Of a stretch of 64,000 bases of DNA, positions 18,146-26,655 are shown in pieces. The stretch comes from an uncultured Atopobiaceae bacterium (GTDB lineage: Bacteria > Actinomycetota > Coriobacteriia > Coriobacteriales > Atopobiaceae), in contig CALULO010000008.1 of NCBI GenBank assembly GCA_944321515.1, positions 1 to 64,000 on the forward strand, in the 5' to 3' direction. The translations under genes were made by a program, and so were the position numbers. The notes beneath the pieces were generated by a model. That model was not told the DNA's origin, made no database searches, and saw only the letters and a list, made by a program, of their open reading frames with translations. Numbering within the stretch: the stretch's first letter is position 1; each line of letters begins with the position of its first letter.

Positions 18146-18781
18146 TTACCTCCCGTCCACGGAGAGCAGGAGCGTCTGCTCCACGAACACCTTTGCCGCA
18201 AGCGCGTCCATCGCGGCTTCGAGCAGGCGCGCGAGGTCCGGGGCAGCCGGGGCGCCAGAGGCGTCGACGAGCTCGAGGGCCTGCGTCGCGCCCGAGCCCG
18301 CCACGTCTGCGCCAGCGGGCCCGGCGTTCTTCTCGCCCTCCCCGTCTGCCGCGCAGCGGGCCGCGAGCGCAACCTCGAAGGCGGCGCAGGAGCGGTCGTA
18401 GAGAGCCTCGAGGTCGAGCCCCGAGTCCCAGATCTGCGCGGCGAGCTGGGAGACCTGCGCGATGGAGAAGACGCGCTTGAGCGCGCAGACAAAGACGAGC
18501 GAGGCCACGTGGCGGCGGGTGTAGCGCTTCTTGCGCGGCGGCGGGATCACGCCCTGCTTGACGTAGTTGTTGACCATCGAGCCGGTGACGATGGTCTCGC
18601 CGGGGACGCACATGAACTCGAGCTCCTGGGAGACGAGGGTCAGCAGCTGGTCCAGGTAGAGCTCGATGCGCGGCATCTCACGGATGCGGGAGATGTGCAC
18701 CGCGACAAGACGGGCGGCGAGCTCGGCTCGTGCCTCGTCGGTGACGGGACGGGCCTGGGGGGTACGGTTCTTCTCGGCCAT
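18146..18781 (-). CDS. DUF1836 helix-turn-helix protein
   Basis: Probable transcription regulator. 211 residues; residues 80-140 read TGSMVNNYVKQGVIPPPRKK followed by a helix-turn-helix (YTRRHVASLVFVCALKRVFS), the DUF1836 pattern, which is related to MerR-like folds. AGGAGG sits 3 bases from the ATG. It is cotranscribed with nhaA and divergent from degV. Likely controls this pair; the effector is unknown. Confidence 0.82.
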   Translation of the reverse strand: MAEKNRTPQARPVTDEARAELAARLVAVHISRIREMPRIELYLDQLLTLVSQELEFMCVPGETIVTGSMVNNYVKQGVIPPPRKKRYTRRHVASLVFVCALKRVFSIAQVSQLAAQIWDSGLDLEALYDRSCAAFEVALAARCAADGEGEKNAGPAGADVAGSGATQALELVDASGAPAAPDLARLLEAAMDALAAKVFVEQTLLLSVDGR

Positions 18782-18901
18782 GTTCCTCCTGTGAAGCGAG
18801 GACGCGCCCAGAGTCGGTCGGCCACGTCCCGACCGCCCGCGGGCCCTCCCCGATGCCGAATATCGAAATCCACGTTATCTAGTATTCAAGACTACGTTAA
18901 A

Positions 18902-18913
18902 CGACTATAGTCG
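18902..18913. promoter_or_regulatory. 12-bp palindrome between DUF1836 gene and degV
   Basis: CGACTATAGTCG is a perfect palindrome in a short AT-rich segment between the two divergent genes, next to CATTATACC, a plausible -10 for degV. It could be the operator of the DUF1836 protein. Position is the only support. Confidence 0.45.
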
Positions 18914-18983
18914 ACCTGACATTATACCGGCCGGGACACGGCGCGTCATGCTCGCCGCCCCCGCCCGCCCGCAGGAGGGACCC

Positions 18984-19856
18984 ATGAACGAGCAGCGAAT
19001 CGCCGTCATCACCGACACCGGAACGGACACCCCCGAGGACTTCGCCGCAGCCCATGATGTGCGCGTGGTACCGCTGCGCATCAACTACTCCGACGGCTCG
19101 ACGTTTGAGAGCGGCGTGGACATCACGCCCGAGCAGCTTGTGAACCGCTTTGACGAGGAGGTGCCGAGCACGTCGCTGCCCTCGCCACTGCGCATCCAGG
19201 AGACCTTCGAGGCGGCTCGCCGGGACGGCTACGAGGGCGCCGTCTTCGTGACCATCTCCTCGGGGCTCTCGGCCACCTACGAGACGGTGAGCATGGTGGC
19301 CCGGCAGATGGAGGACGAGGGCTTCCCCGTGGTGGTGGTTGACACCAAGAGCATCGGAGTGGCGGCGGGCCTCGTGGTGATGGAGGCCGTGCGGCTGGTG
19401 GAGGCCGGGATGCCCCTGACGTCCCTGGGCAGCGTGCTCGCCGCGGTGAGCGAGCGGACGCACGTGTTCTTCTCTGTCCAGAACCTGGACTTCCTCCACA
19501 AGGGCGGGCGCATCGGGGACGCCGAGTACCGACTTGGCACCGTGCTGAGGATCAAGCCCGTCTTCACCTGCAACGAGGCGGGCAAGTACGTGATAGCCAA
19601 GAAGGCCCGCGGCTGGAAGCGTGCCCTCGACGAGGAGGTGCGCCTGGCCGTGGAGGCCGCGCGCGGCCACGAGCGCGTCCGGCTCGCCATCTGCAGCTAC
19701 GAGGACGAGGGAATCTTCGAGCAGCTCGAGGAGCAGCTGCGTCGCGAGGTCGGCGCGGTGAGCGAGGTGGTCGAGGTGCTGTGCTCCGGAATCTCCGCAG
19801 ACCTGCTGGTGCACACCGGGCCGAGCCTCGCCGGCGTCGCCGTGATGGGCTGCTAG
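18984..19856 (+). CDS. DegV family fatty-acid-binding protein
   Basis: 290 residues starting MNEQRIAVITDTGTDTPEDF. DegV/FakB proteins hold a fatty acid for phosphorylation by FakA before phospholipid synthesis. Visible hallmarks are the N-terminal ITDTGTDTP strand, TISSGLSATYET and LDFLHKGGRIGDAE. AGGAGGG precedes the ATG. Function within the family (true FakB or other lipid carrier) cannot be told from sequence alone. Confidence 0.92.
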   Translation: MNEQRIAVITDTGTDTPEDFAAAHDVRVVPLRINYSDGSTFESGVDITPEQLVNRFDEEVPSTSLPSPLRIQETFEAARRDGYEGAVFVTISSGLSATYETVSMVARQMEDEGFPVVVVDTKSIGVAAGLVVMEAVRLVEAGMPLTSLGSVLAAVSERTHVFFSVQNLDFLHKGGRIGDAEYRLGTVLRIKPVFTCNEAGKYVIAKKARGWKRALDEEVRLAVEAARGHERVRLAICSYEDEGIFEQLEEQLRREVGAVSEVVEVLCSGISADLLVHTGPSLAGVAVMGC

Positions 19857-19960
19857 GCGTACCCGCTTCACTTGGTCGGCACGAGGCGGCGCGGCCTAGG
19901 GCTGGCGGCGGGGCTGCACGCGGGCGCGAGGACGGGGCTCGCACGGTTTCGTCTACGGAA

Positions 19961-20092
19961 ACGAGGTTATGCGTGCAGGAGTGCACACGGAAGTGAGGTT
20001 GCGCGTGCTGCGACGAGGTTGCGCGTGCTGGAGCGTGCGCAGAAACGAGGTTATGCGTGCTGGAGCGTGCACGGAAACGAGGTTATGCGTGC
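19961..20092. repeat. Tandem repeat array, 32-bp period
   Basis: Five direct copies of ACGAGGTTATGCGTGC or its variant with GCGCGTGC start at 19961, 19993, 20013, 20045 and 20077 (steps 32, 20, 32, 32). The 16-bp gaps hold GGAGCGTGCACGGAA-like filler that is itself repeated, so this is a tandem array and not CRISPR. An inverted copy (GCACGCGTAACC) lies at 20109, and a final inverted/direct pair at 20183-20227. It fills most of the 456-bp gap between degV and mtnN, in which no gene is seen. Confidence 0.85.
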
Positions 20093-20182
20093 AAAAAGCT
20101 GAACCGCTGCACGCGTAACCTAAAGGAAGCCCACAAAATATGCCCCGCACCTGAACTTACGTATGAAATGATTTGAAAAGTA

Positions 20183-20227
20183 GCACGCGCAACCTCACTT
20201 CGGCGAGAAGAACGAGGTTGCGCGTGC
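20183..20227. repeat. 14-bp hairpin with the 12-mer at its apex
   Basis: Perfect arms GCACGCGCAACCTC and GAGGTTGCGCGTGC (both built from the array unit) enclose ACTTCGGCGAGAAGAAC. The exact 12-mer (20202-20213) therefore ends the loop, and CTTC/GAAG can stack inside it. Strongest example of the window-wide element. Confidence 0.85.
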
Positions 20228-20312
20228 TTCCTACGAGTTGCATATGCTTCCTACGGGGCCTGGTGGCGTGCCGCCCGGCGTGCACGCCACCAGGCCCGCG
20301 TGCCGCTCGGCG

Positions 20313-21014
20313 CTACAGCTCCCCCACCATACGGGCAACGATCTTGGCGCAATGGTGGGCGGCGGCGCGCTCGAAGGTTGCGTAGTCGCCGGTCTGCCCC
20401 TCGGTGCCGGGCTTGTCGGAGATCGCGCGCACCACGACGAACGGCACGCCGTTGAGGGTGGCGGCCTGTGCGATGGCAGCGCCCTCCATCTCGCAGCAGA
20501 GGCCGCCGAAGGTTCCCACGATGCGCTGGCGCTCCTCCTCCGCGCTTACGAACTGGTCGCCGGAGGCCACGCGTCCAGCCACGGCCTTGACCTCGGGCGC
20601 AACCGCCGCCGCGGCCGAGAGCGCGGCCTCCCGCATGTCGGCGTCGGCGACGAACTCCACGGTCTCGCGCCCCGGGACAAGCCCCGGCGCGTAGCCGAGC
20701 GGCCCCACCGTAAAGTCGTGCTGCACGCAGTCGGTCGCCACCACGAGGTCACCGATGTCCAGTCGCTCCGGGTCCAGCGATCCCGCGATGCCGGTGTTGA
20801 TGAGGTGCGTGACGCCAAAGCGGTCGCAGAGGGCCTGCGCGCAGACAGCGGCGTTGACCTTGCCCACGCCGCACTTGACCACCACCACGTCCTTCTCGCC
20901 AAGGCGCCCAGCATAGAAGTCCATGCCCGCGACGCTGGTGACCTGCGCGTCCTCAAGCTGGCTGCGGAGCAGCTCAACCTCGACGTCCATAGCTCCGATG
21001 ATGCCGATCCTCAT
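20313..21014 (-). CDS. mtnN: 5'-methylthioadenosine/S-adenosylhomocysteine nucleosidase
   Basis: Cleaves SAH to S-ribosylhomocysteine and adenine (and MTA likewise). 233 residues: start MRIGIIGAMDVEVELL with catalytic Glu12, VGKVNAA, INTGIAGSLDP, EMEGAAIAQ and the catalytic Asp in RAISDKPG. AGGAGG precedes the ATG. It lies just downstream of luxS on the same strand, the next enzyme in the same pathway. Confidence 0.95.
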   Translation of the reverse strand: MRIGIIGAMDVEVELLRSQLEDAQVTSVAGMDFYAGRLGEKDVVVVKCGVGKVNAAVCAQALCDRFGVTHLINTGIAGSLDPERLDIGDLVVATDCVQHDFTVGPLGYAPGLVPGRETVEFVADADMREAALSAAAAVAPEVKAVAGRVASGDQFVSAEEERQRIVGTFGGLCCEMEGAAIAQAATLNGVPFVVVRAISDKPGTEGQTGDYATFERAAAHHCAKIVARMVGEL

Positions 21015-21083
21015 GGCAATCCTCCTTTGGGACTTCTGACTCGCATCTGGGGCTTTTGGGCCCGCATCGACCTTGGAACGACC

Positions 21084-21590
21084 CTACGCCTGCCCGCCGT
21101 CCTCGACCATGGGATAGGTGAGGTGCGCCTCGTCGATGTCCGTCAGCGTGGACTCCACGTAGCGACGGGCCCACCAGCGCGCCATCGGGAGGTCGGAGTC
21201 GTGCCAGTTGCCGCAGTCGCGCGGGGCGGCGCCGGGGACCTCGCCCTCGAAGTCCCGGATGAACTCGAAGCACGCGCGCACGAGCGGCACCACCTCGGCC
21301 GAGGTGCGCTCGCCCCAGAGCACCAGGTAGAAGCCCGTGCGGCAGCCCATCGGGCCAAAGTAGACCACCTGGTCGGCCCACTCGGCGCTGTTGCGCAGGT
21401 AGGTGGCGCCCAGGTGCTCGACGGCGTGGACGGCCGCGGTGTCCATGACCGGCTCGCGGTTGGGGGCGGTCACGCGCAGGTCGAAGGTGGTGACGGCGGC
21501 GCCGGTGGCCGGGTCGCGGTCCACGCGGCTCACGTAGACGCCCGGCTCGAGGGCGAGGTGGTTGACGGTGAAGCTGGCGATCTTGTCCAT
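21084..21590 (-). CDS. luxS: S-ribosylhomocysteine lyase LuxS
   Basis: Converts S-ribosylhomocysteine to homocysteine and DPD, the precursor of autoinducer-2. 168 residues. Metal ligands His55 and His59 in HAVEH with catalytic Glu58, Cys83 in MGCRTG, and metal-binding Cys126 in DCGNWH. Followed 69 bp later by mtnN, giving a two-gene activated-methyl-cycle unit. Confidence 0.96.
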   Translation of the reverse strand: MDKIASFTVNHLALEPGVYVSRVDRDPATGAAVTTFDLRVTAPNREPVMDTAAVHAVEHLGATYLRNSAEWADQVVYFGPMGCRTGFYLVLWGERTSAEVVPLVRACFEFIRDFEGEVPGAAPRDCGNWHDSDLPMARWWARRYVESTLTDIDEAHLTYPMVEDGGQA

Positions 21591-21616
21591 GGGACCTCCG
21601 GGGTTGCGGGTTTTCC

Positions 21617-21637
21617 AGACGGTTCTTCTCGCCGTCT
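21617..21637. repeat. Hairpin with the 12-mer core as loop
   Basis: AGACGG / CCGTCT form a perfect 6-bp stem around a 9-nt loop TTCTTCTCG, the complement of CGAGAAGAA. It lies 27 bp upstream of luxS. The exact 12-mer complement spans 21622-21633. Confidence 0.8.
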
Positions 21638-21678
21638 AGTGTAGCGCGGGGCGCCAAAGCACCGACCGTGCCGCAAAC

Positions 21679-21791
21679 TGTAGGAGCTCACGGTCGTTTC
21701 TGCCGGGCAAACCGACCACAAGCGCCTACACACTGAGAACCGTAGGAGCTCCCGGTCGATTTGGGCGAGAAGAACGACCACAAGCTCCTAC
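21679..21791. repeat. Two related 50-bp hairpins in tandem
   Basis: Unit A (21679-21730) and unit B (21742-21791) share outer arms GTAGGAGCT / AGCNCCTAC and inner arms GGTCG / CGACC but differ in the loop. In unit B the loop contains the exact 12-mer (21764-21775) and the outer stem is a perfect 9 bp. A partial third copy (CTACAGCTCCTAG) follows near 21829. They lie in the 278-bp gap between luxS and mscS. Confidence 0.8.
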
Positions 21792-21868
21792 AGCTCCGAG
21801 CCAAGACTGCCGCGGGTACCTACAGCTCCTAGCCGCGGTCACCGCGCCCGCTGTGCCGCTCCTACGCC

Positions 21869-22636
21869 CTACAGCGCGTTTGCCAGCCAGTCGCGGCCGG
21901 TGAGCGCCCGGACCACCGCGTCCTGGGCAGCCGAGAAGATCACGCCGGGCAACACGTGGATCTGAACCTCGCCCTGGGCGCCGTAGGCCGTGAAGGCCGT
22001 GAAGATCACGCCGGTCTCGAAGGCCGGGTCGAGCTGGCCCTCCAGGACGCGCGAGACGACGTCGCGGACCTCGGCCTCGACGGCGTCGAGGTCGGCGCCC
22101 GGCACCACCACCAGAGGCACCGTGCAGCACCCGACCGTCCAGTCCGTCACGTGAGTGAGCGCCGTAGAGCTGAGCACGGAGTTGGGGATCACCTGCACCG
22201 CGCCGCCGCGCGTGCGCACCGTGGTGGAGCGCCAGCTGACGTCGGTCACCTCGCCGGTCACGCCGGCCACGGTCACCTGGTCGCCAGGCTGGACGGCCTT
22301 GCTGAGCATGATGCTGATGCCGCTCACGAGGTTGGAGATCGTGTCCTGCATGCCCAGGGAGACGGCCAGCGACACCACGCCGAGCCCGGTGATAATGGCG
22401 TCGGGCTTGAAGCCGAAGACGGGCTCGACCACGCTGAGCAGCGCGAGCGCCCAGATGAGCACGCGCACGATGTTGATGAAGATGGAGGCGCTCGGCAGGC
22501 TCGAGGCGTCCAGCGCGCGGCGCATCAGGCGCACCACCACGCGCTGGACCACCAGGGCTGCCACGACGGCCACGGCCAGCATGACCGCCTTGCCCACGAG
22601 CGCCCCGACGCTTACCTGAAGCCCGAAGATGTCCAT
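21869..22636 (-). CDS. mscS: MscS-type mechanosensitive channel
   Basis: Opens on membrane tension to release solutes. 255 residues. Three N-terminal membrane segments (about 11-35, 52-72 and 80-108), the third with the Gly/Ala-rich pore helix GLGVVSLAVSLGMQDTISNL, then the cytoplasmic beta domain (VQPGDQVTVAGVTGEVTDVSW, RGGAVQVIPNSVL). Size and layout fit small MscS proteins. Starts 9 bp past the pcrA stop codon on the same strand. Confidence 0.92.
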   Translation of the reverse strand: MDIFGLQVSVGALVGKAVMLAVAVVAALVVQRVVVRLMRRALDASSLPSASIFINIVRVLIWALALLSVVEPVFGFKPDAIITGLGVVSLAVSLGMQDTISNLVSGISIMLSKAVQPGDQVTVAGVTGEVTDVSWRSTTVRTRGGAVQVIPNSVLSSTALTHVTDWTVGCCTVPLVVVPGADLDAVEAEVRDVVSRVLEGQLDPAFETGVIFTAFTAYGAQGEVQIHVLPGVIFSAAQDAVVRALTGRDWLANAL

Positions 22637-22645
22637 GCCGTCCTC

Positions 22646-25159
22646 TTATCCCTCGATCTTCACGATGGGCGCGAAGCCCTTGAGCAGCTTCTTCGTCTTG
22701 CCCGTGCGCGTGAAGCGAACCTCGATGGTGTCGCCGGAGGCGGCGAGCACCACGCCCGGACCGAAGGTCTTGTGGGAGACCTGGTCGCCGGGGGCGAAGC
22801 TCGCCGCGGCGCGGGCGGCGTCCGGCTTGGGGCCGACAGGGGCCTTGGGGCGAGGGGAGGCGACGGGGCGCTGGGAGCCGCCCGTCGAGCGCGTGCGCGA
22901 GCCGAAGACGTTGCCGCCGTAGACCACGGAGCCGCGGCCGCTGCCGAAGGTGCCGTGGCGGTCGCCGCGCTTCTCCCAGCCCACGCCGGAGAAGCCCGAG
23001 GAGCCCACGCCCACGCGCTCCACGTCCGCGGCCGGGATCTCGTTCAGGAAGCGGCTCGGCGGGTTGGCCTGCACCGACCCATAGGTGCGGCGCGTGGTGG
23101 CGTGCGTGAGGTAGAGCTTCTTGCGGGCGCGCGTGATGGCCACGTAGGCCAGGCGCCGCTCCTCCTCCACGGCGGCCGGGTCGCCCTCGTAGGAGGTGTG
23201 CGGGAAGATCCCCTCCTCCATGCCGGCAACGAACACCACCGGGAACTCCAGGCCCTTGGCCGAGTGGATCGTCATCATCGTGACGGCGTGCGTCTGCCCC
23301 GCCAGCGCGTCGAGGTCCGAGCGCAGCGCGAGCCACTCGATGAGCGCCGGCAGCTTCTCCGAGGCGACCGGCGGCCTGAGGCTGGAGGGCGCCAGGCCCC
23401 CGCCCGCGACGCCCGCGGCGGGCGAGGCAGGCGCGGTGCTCTCCGCCGACGGGGACGCCGCGGCAGGGCCGGACGGGGCGTCCAGCGCGCCGGCAGCCCG
23501 CAGCTGCTCCAGGCTCTCGAGCGTCTCCACCGCGTCGTGGGTCTCGTCGAACTCGGCCGCGACGCCCATGAACTCCTTGATGTTCTCGATGCGGCCGTCG
23601 GCCTCCACGCTGTGCTCCGCCTCGAGCGCGCGCACCAGGCCCGAGCGGTCCACGATGGCGTCCACCACGTCCGCGAGCTCGCCGGTGAAGTGGCGGCCCG
23701 CCTCGATCACGCCGGTGAACTCGGCGAGCGCCGAGCGCACCTTGGCGCCTAGGAGCCCGGTCTCCGCCACGGCCATCTCGCACGCGGAGAAGAACGAGAC
23801 CCCCTCGTCGGCGGCCAGCTGGCGGATCTTGTTGATCGACGTCGTCCCCACCCCGCGGCGCGGCGTGTTCACAACGCGCAGGGCAGCCACGTCGTCGTCC
23901 GGGTTCACCACGAGCTTGAGGTAGGCCATCACGTCACGGACCTCGGCGCGGTCGAAGAAGCGCGTGCCGCCCACGATCTTGTAGGGCACGCCCGCGCGCA
24001 GGAACATGTCCTCGAGGATGCGCGACTGCGCGTTGGTGCGGTAGAAGACGGCCATGTCGTCGTAGCTCGTGCCGCCGTCGTGCAGCCTCTCGATCTCCGA
24101 GCCGATCCAGCGGCCCTCGTCGCGCTCGTCGGAGGCCTGGAACACGCGGATCTTCTCGCCGTCCCCCGCGTCGGTGAAGAGGCGCTTGGGCTTGCGGCGG
24201 GCATTGTTGGCCACCACGGCGTTGGCGGCGTTCAGGATGTGGCCCGTGGAGCGGTAGTTCTGCTCCAGGCGCACCACGTGGGCGTCCGGGTAGTCCTTCT
24301 CGAAGTCCAGGATGTTCTGGATGTCCGCGCCACGCCAGCTATAGATGGACTGGTCGTCGTCGCCCACGACCATGAGGTTGCGGTAGCGGGCCGCCAGAAG
24401 GTTGGTGATGGCGTACTGGACGTGGTTGGTGTCCTGGTACTCGTCCACGCTGATCTGGCGGAACCGGTCCTGGTAGCGCGCGAGGACGTCCTCGTGGCGG
24501 CTCAGCAGCTGGTAGGTCTTGACCAGCAGGTCGTCGAAGTCCATGGCGTTGGCCTTGGCCAGCCGCTGGTCCAGAACGCGGTAGACGCGCCCGGCCGCGC
24601 GGTCCGCCGGGTTGGACGAGCTCTCCAGCTCCTCAGGGCCCACCAGGGCGTTCTTGGCCGCGGAAATCTTGGCGCGGATGCCGTTCAGGGGGAACTGCTT
24701 GGAGTCGATGTCCAGGTCCGCCATGATGGACTTCACCAGGCGGCGGGAGTCGTCATCGTCGTAGATAGTGAAGTTGGGGCGGTAGCCGGCGAGCTCGGGG
24801 TCCTCCCGCAGCATGCGTACGCACATGGCGTGGAAGGTGCAGACCCACATGCCGCGCGTGCCGCCGGCCGGAAGCAGCGCCTCCAGGCGCTCGCGCATCT
24901 CCGCGGCGGCCTTGTTGGTGAACGTGATGGCCAGGACCTGCCACGGGCGGACGCCCTCGTCGGCCACCATGTGAGCGATGCGGTACGTGAGCACGCGGGT
25001 CTTGCCCGAGCCGGCCCCGGCGAGCACCAGGAGCGGCCCGCGCGTGCACTCGGCCGCCTCGCGCTGGGCGGGGTTGAGCCCGTCGAGGCTGATGACGGGG
25101 GCGGCCGGCGAAGCGGGCGCGGCGTACGTGGAAAAGAGCGACGTCTGGTCAGGGCTCAT
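22646..25159 (-). CDS. pcrA: ATP-dependent DNA helicase PcrA/UvrD
   Basis: 3'-5' superfamily 1 helicase for repair and replication. 837 residues: Q-motif LNPAQREA, Walker A AGAGSGKT at 47-54, DEYQDTN, GDDDQSIYSWRGAD, QNYRS, TIHSAKGLEF and VAITRARKKLYLTHA. The C-terminus ends in the Tudor-like SHKTFGPGVV...KIEG segment of Gram-positive PcrA. A poorly conserved Ala/Ser/Pro-rich insert sits near residues 570-610. Confidence 0.95.
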   Translation of the reverse strand: MSPDQTSLFSTYAAPASPAAPVISLDGLNPAQREAAECTRGPLLVLAGAGSGKTRVLTYRIAHMVADEGVRPWQVLAITFTNKAAAEMRERLEALLPAGGTRGMWVCTFHAMCVRMLREDPELAGYRPNFTIYDDDDSRRLVKSIMADLDIDSKQFPLNGIRAKISAAKNALVGPEELESSSNPADRAAGRVYRVLDQRLAKANAMDFDDLLVKTYQLLSRHEDVLARYQDRFRQISVDEYQDTNHVQYAITNLLAARYRNLMVVGDDDQSIYSWRGADIQNILDFEKDYPDAHVVRLEQNYRSTGHILNAANAVVANNARRKPKRLFTDAGDGEKIRVFQASDERDEGRWIGSEIERLHDGGTSYDDMAVFYRTNAQSRILEDMFLRAGVPYKIVGGTRFFDRAEVRDVMAYLKLVVNPDDDVAALRVVNTPRRGVGTTSINKIRQLAADEGVSFFSACEMAVAETGLLGAKVRSALAEFTGVIEAGRHFTGELADVVDAIVDRSGLVRALEAEHSVEADGRIENIKEFMGVAAEFDETHDAVETLESLEQLRAAGALDAPSGPAAASPSAESTAPASPAAGVAGGGLAPSSLRPPVASEKLPALIEWLALRSDLDALAGQTHAVTMMTIHSAKGLEFPVVFVAGMEEGIFPHTSYEGDPAAVEEERRLAYVAITRARKKLYLTHATTRRTYGSVQANPPSRFLNEIPAADVERVGVGSSGFSGVGWEKRGDRHGTFGSGRGSVVYGGNVFGSRTRSTGGSQRPVASPRPKAPVGPKPDAARAAASFAPGDQVSHKTFGPGVVLAASGDTIEVRFTRTGKTKKLLKGFAPIVKIEG

Positions 25160-25170
25160 CTATGCGTGTT

Positions 25171-25262
25171 CCTCTCGCTAGTTCTTCTCGCCCTACGAGT
25201 GTAGCGGGAGGGATGGACAATAACCCCCGCACGGGAAGAAGAACACAGGCGAGAAGAACCTG
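25171..25262. repeat. Two 12-mer copies, each within an inverted repeat
   Basis: First: CCTCTCGCTA (25171-25180) pairs with TAGCGGGAGG (25202-25211) with one T-G wobble, and the exact 12-mer complement (25181-25192) starts the loop. Second: CAGG / CCTG (25246-25249, 25259-25262) close the 9-nt loop CGAGAAGAA. A half-copy GGGAAGAAGAAC lies just before the second. They occupy the gap between marR and pcrA. Confidence 0.75.
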
Positions 25263-25271
25263 CGCCCGCGG

Positions 25272-25730
25272 CTAGCGCGGGTCCTTGTCCTTTGAGTCGC
25301 TGATGGAGATGTCGCGGTCATAGGTGATGCTGTAGGCGAGCTCGAGCGCGCTGAGCAGCGCGCCCACGTCGTGGTCGCCGAGCTTGCTCAGGCTGTTCGC
25401 AAGGTTGGAGACGCCGCTCGAGCTGTGGTCGCGCGCGTAGGAACGGCCGGCGTCGGTGCAGCTCGCCAGCACGCGGCGACGGTCGGCGGGGTCGGGCTCA
25501 CGGACGATGTAGCCCTTCTCCTCAAGGGAGTCCAGGATGCGGGTCATGCGCGGGCGGGAGTAGCCGAGGGTCTTAGCCAGGTCGGAGGGGTTCATGCCCT
25601 CGTCCTGACGCGAGAGGTACTCGAGGACGGGGTCCTCCCCCATCGACATACCATAAGCTGTGCTGATGGAGCCCTTAGCAATGCCACGAGAGTACATGAT
25701 GAGCTTCTTCGCAGCGTCCTCGTAGTCCAT
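25272..25730 (-). CDS. MarR-family transcription regulator
   Basis: Winged-helix regulator. The visible core is LEYLSRQDEGMNPSDLAKTLGYSRPRMTRILDSLEEKGYIVREPDPADRRR broken into its recognition helix (SRPRMTRILDSLE) and wing (PADRRRV). 152 residues from ATG 25730. AAAGGAGG lies 14 bases upstream, rather far, so a start further upstream (up to 25871) cannot be excluded. Ligand and targets unknown; a MarR-like palindrome lies just upstream. Confidence 0.85.
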   Translation of the reverse strand: MDYEDAAKKLIMYSRGIAKGSISTAYGMSMGEDPVLEYLSRQDEGMNPSDLAKTLGYSRPRMTRILDSLEEKGYIVREPDPADRRRVLASCTDAGRSYARDHSSSGVSNLANSLSKLGDHDVGALLSALELAYSITYDRDISISDSKDKDPR

Positions 25731-25794
25731 GCCCGCGCCACTCGCCTCCTTTGCCTGACGGGAGGCTGCAGCCGCCTCTAACCCGACCTCAGAT

Positions 25795-25810
25795 TTGTTA
25801 ATGGTAGCAA
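25795..25810. promoter_or_regulatory. Possible MarR operator
   Basis: TTGTTAATGGTAGCAA: arms TTGTTA and TAGCAA are inverted with one mismatch around a 4-bp centre, a spacing usual for MarR dimers. It lies upstream of the chosen marR start, within the 3' region following the HAD gene. Confidence 0.4.
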
Positions 25811-25833
25811 CTTTCACGGACGTCGACAAAAGC

Positions 25834-26655
25834 TCACCTTCCCGAGAGCACCGAAAAAACAGTCTCGGCAAAGCCGTCGTGATCGTTGTCGCAGGCAGTG
25901 ACGTGCGTGGCGGCGTCCTTCACCACGCCGGGGGCGTTGGCCATCGCCCAGCTCTCCGGCACGGCGCGCAGCATGTCGATGTCGTTTCTGCCGTCGCCGA
26001 TGGCGAGGGCGTCCGCAAGGTCCACGCCGAGGTGCTCGCAGACGGCGCGGATGCCCTCGGTCTTGCTCGCACGGCCGTCCATGACCTCACAGAGGATCGG
26101 CGAGGAGCGCACCACCGCGAGGCTGGGGAACGCGGCGCCCACCTCGCGCTCGGCACGCTCGATCGCGGCCGGCTCCCCCACCAGCAGGAACTTGTGCAGG
26201 CCGCGTCCCGAGAAGTGCTCCTCGAGCGTACCCTCCACGGACTCGACCCCCACGATCCGCTCCTCGTGCGCCACGCGCGGGTCGGAGCGGTCACCCACGA
26301 CCCAGGTGTGGTAGCCGTAGGCCATGCAGGTCACGTCGGGGACGTCGCAGGCCACGAAGTCACGGACCTCGAGGGCGCAGCCAAGGGCGATGGGACGGCT
26401 CAGCAGCTCCGCTCCTTCGGAGTCGAGCACGTAGGCTCCGCTGTAGCAGACCACGGGGCCCTCGTTGCCGAGCTCACGACGGATGTCGGCGAGGGCCTCG
26501 GGCATGCGGGCCGAGACGAGCACCAGGGGCACCCCCGCCTCGGCGAGGGCCGCCGAGGCCGCCGCGACGCGCGCCGTCACACGATGATCGCCGTCAAGGA
26601 TGGTTCCGTCCACGTCGGAGAAGACCACCGACGGGCGTGGGGTCTGCGTGGTCAT
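25834..26655 (-). CDS. Cof-type HAD phosphatase
   Basis: Sugar-phosphate or nucleotide-type phosphatase of HAD subfamily IIB. 273 residues. Motif I FSDVDGTIL with nucleophile Asp, motif II VLVSAR, the Lys of motif III near GRASKTEGI, and motif IV IGDGRNDIDM. Overlaps the upstream membrane-protein gene by 4 bp (ATGA). Confidence 0.92.
   Translation of the reverse strand: MTTQTPRPSVVFSDVDGTILDGDHRVTARVAAASAALAEAGVPLVLVSARMPEALADIRRELGNEGPVVCYSGAYVLDSEGAELLSRPIALGCALEVRDFVACDVPDVTCMAYGYHTWVVGDRSDPRVAHEERIVGVESVEGTLEEHFSGRGLHKFLLVGEPAAIERAEREVGAAFPSLAVVRSSPILCEVMDGRASKTEGIRAVCEHLGVDLADALAIGDGRNDIDMLRAVPESWAMANAPGVVKDAATHVTACDNDHDGFAETVFSVLSGR

Noticed and set aside
19961..20227. Possible CRISPR array
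   Set aside because: The parts between the repeats are themselves repeated, spacing is uneven (20 or 32 bp), units include inverted copies, and no cas gene is nearby.
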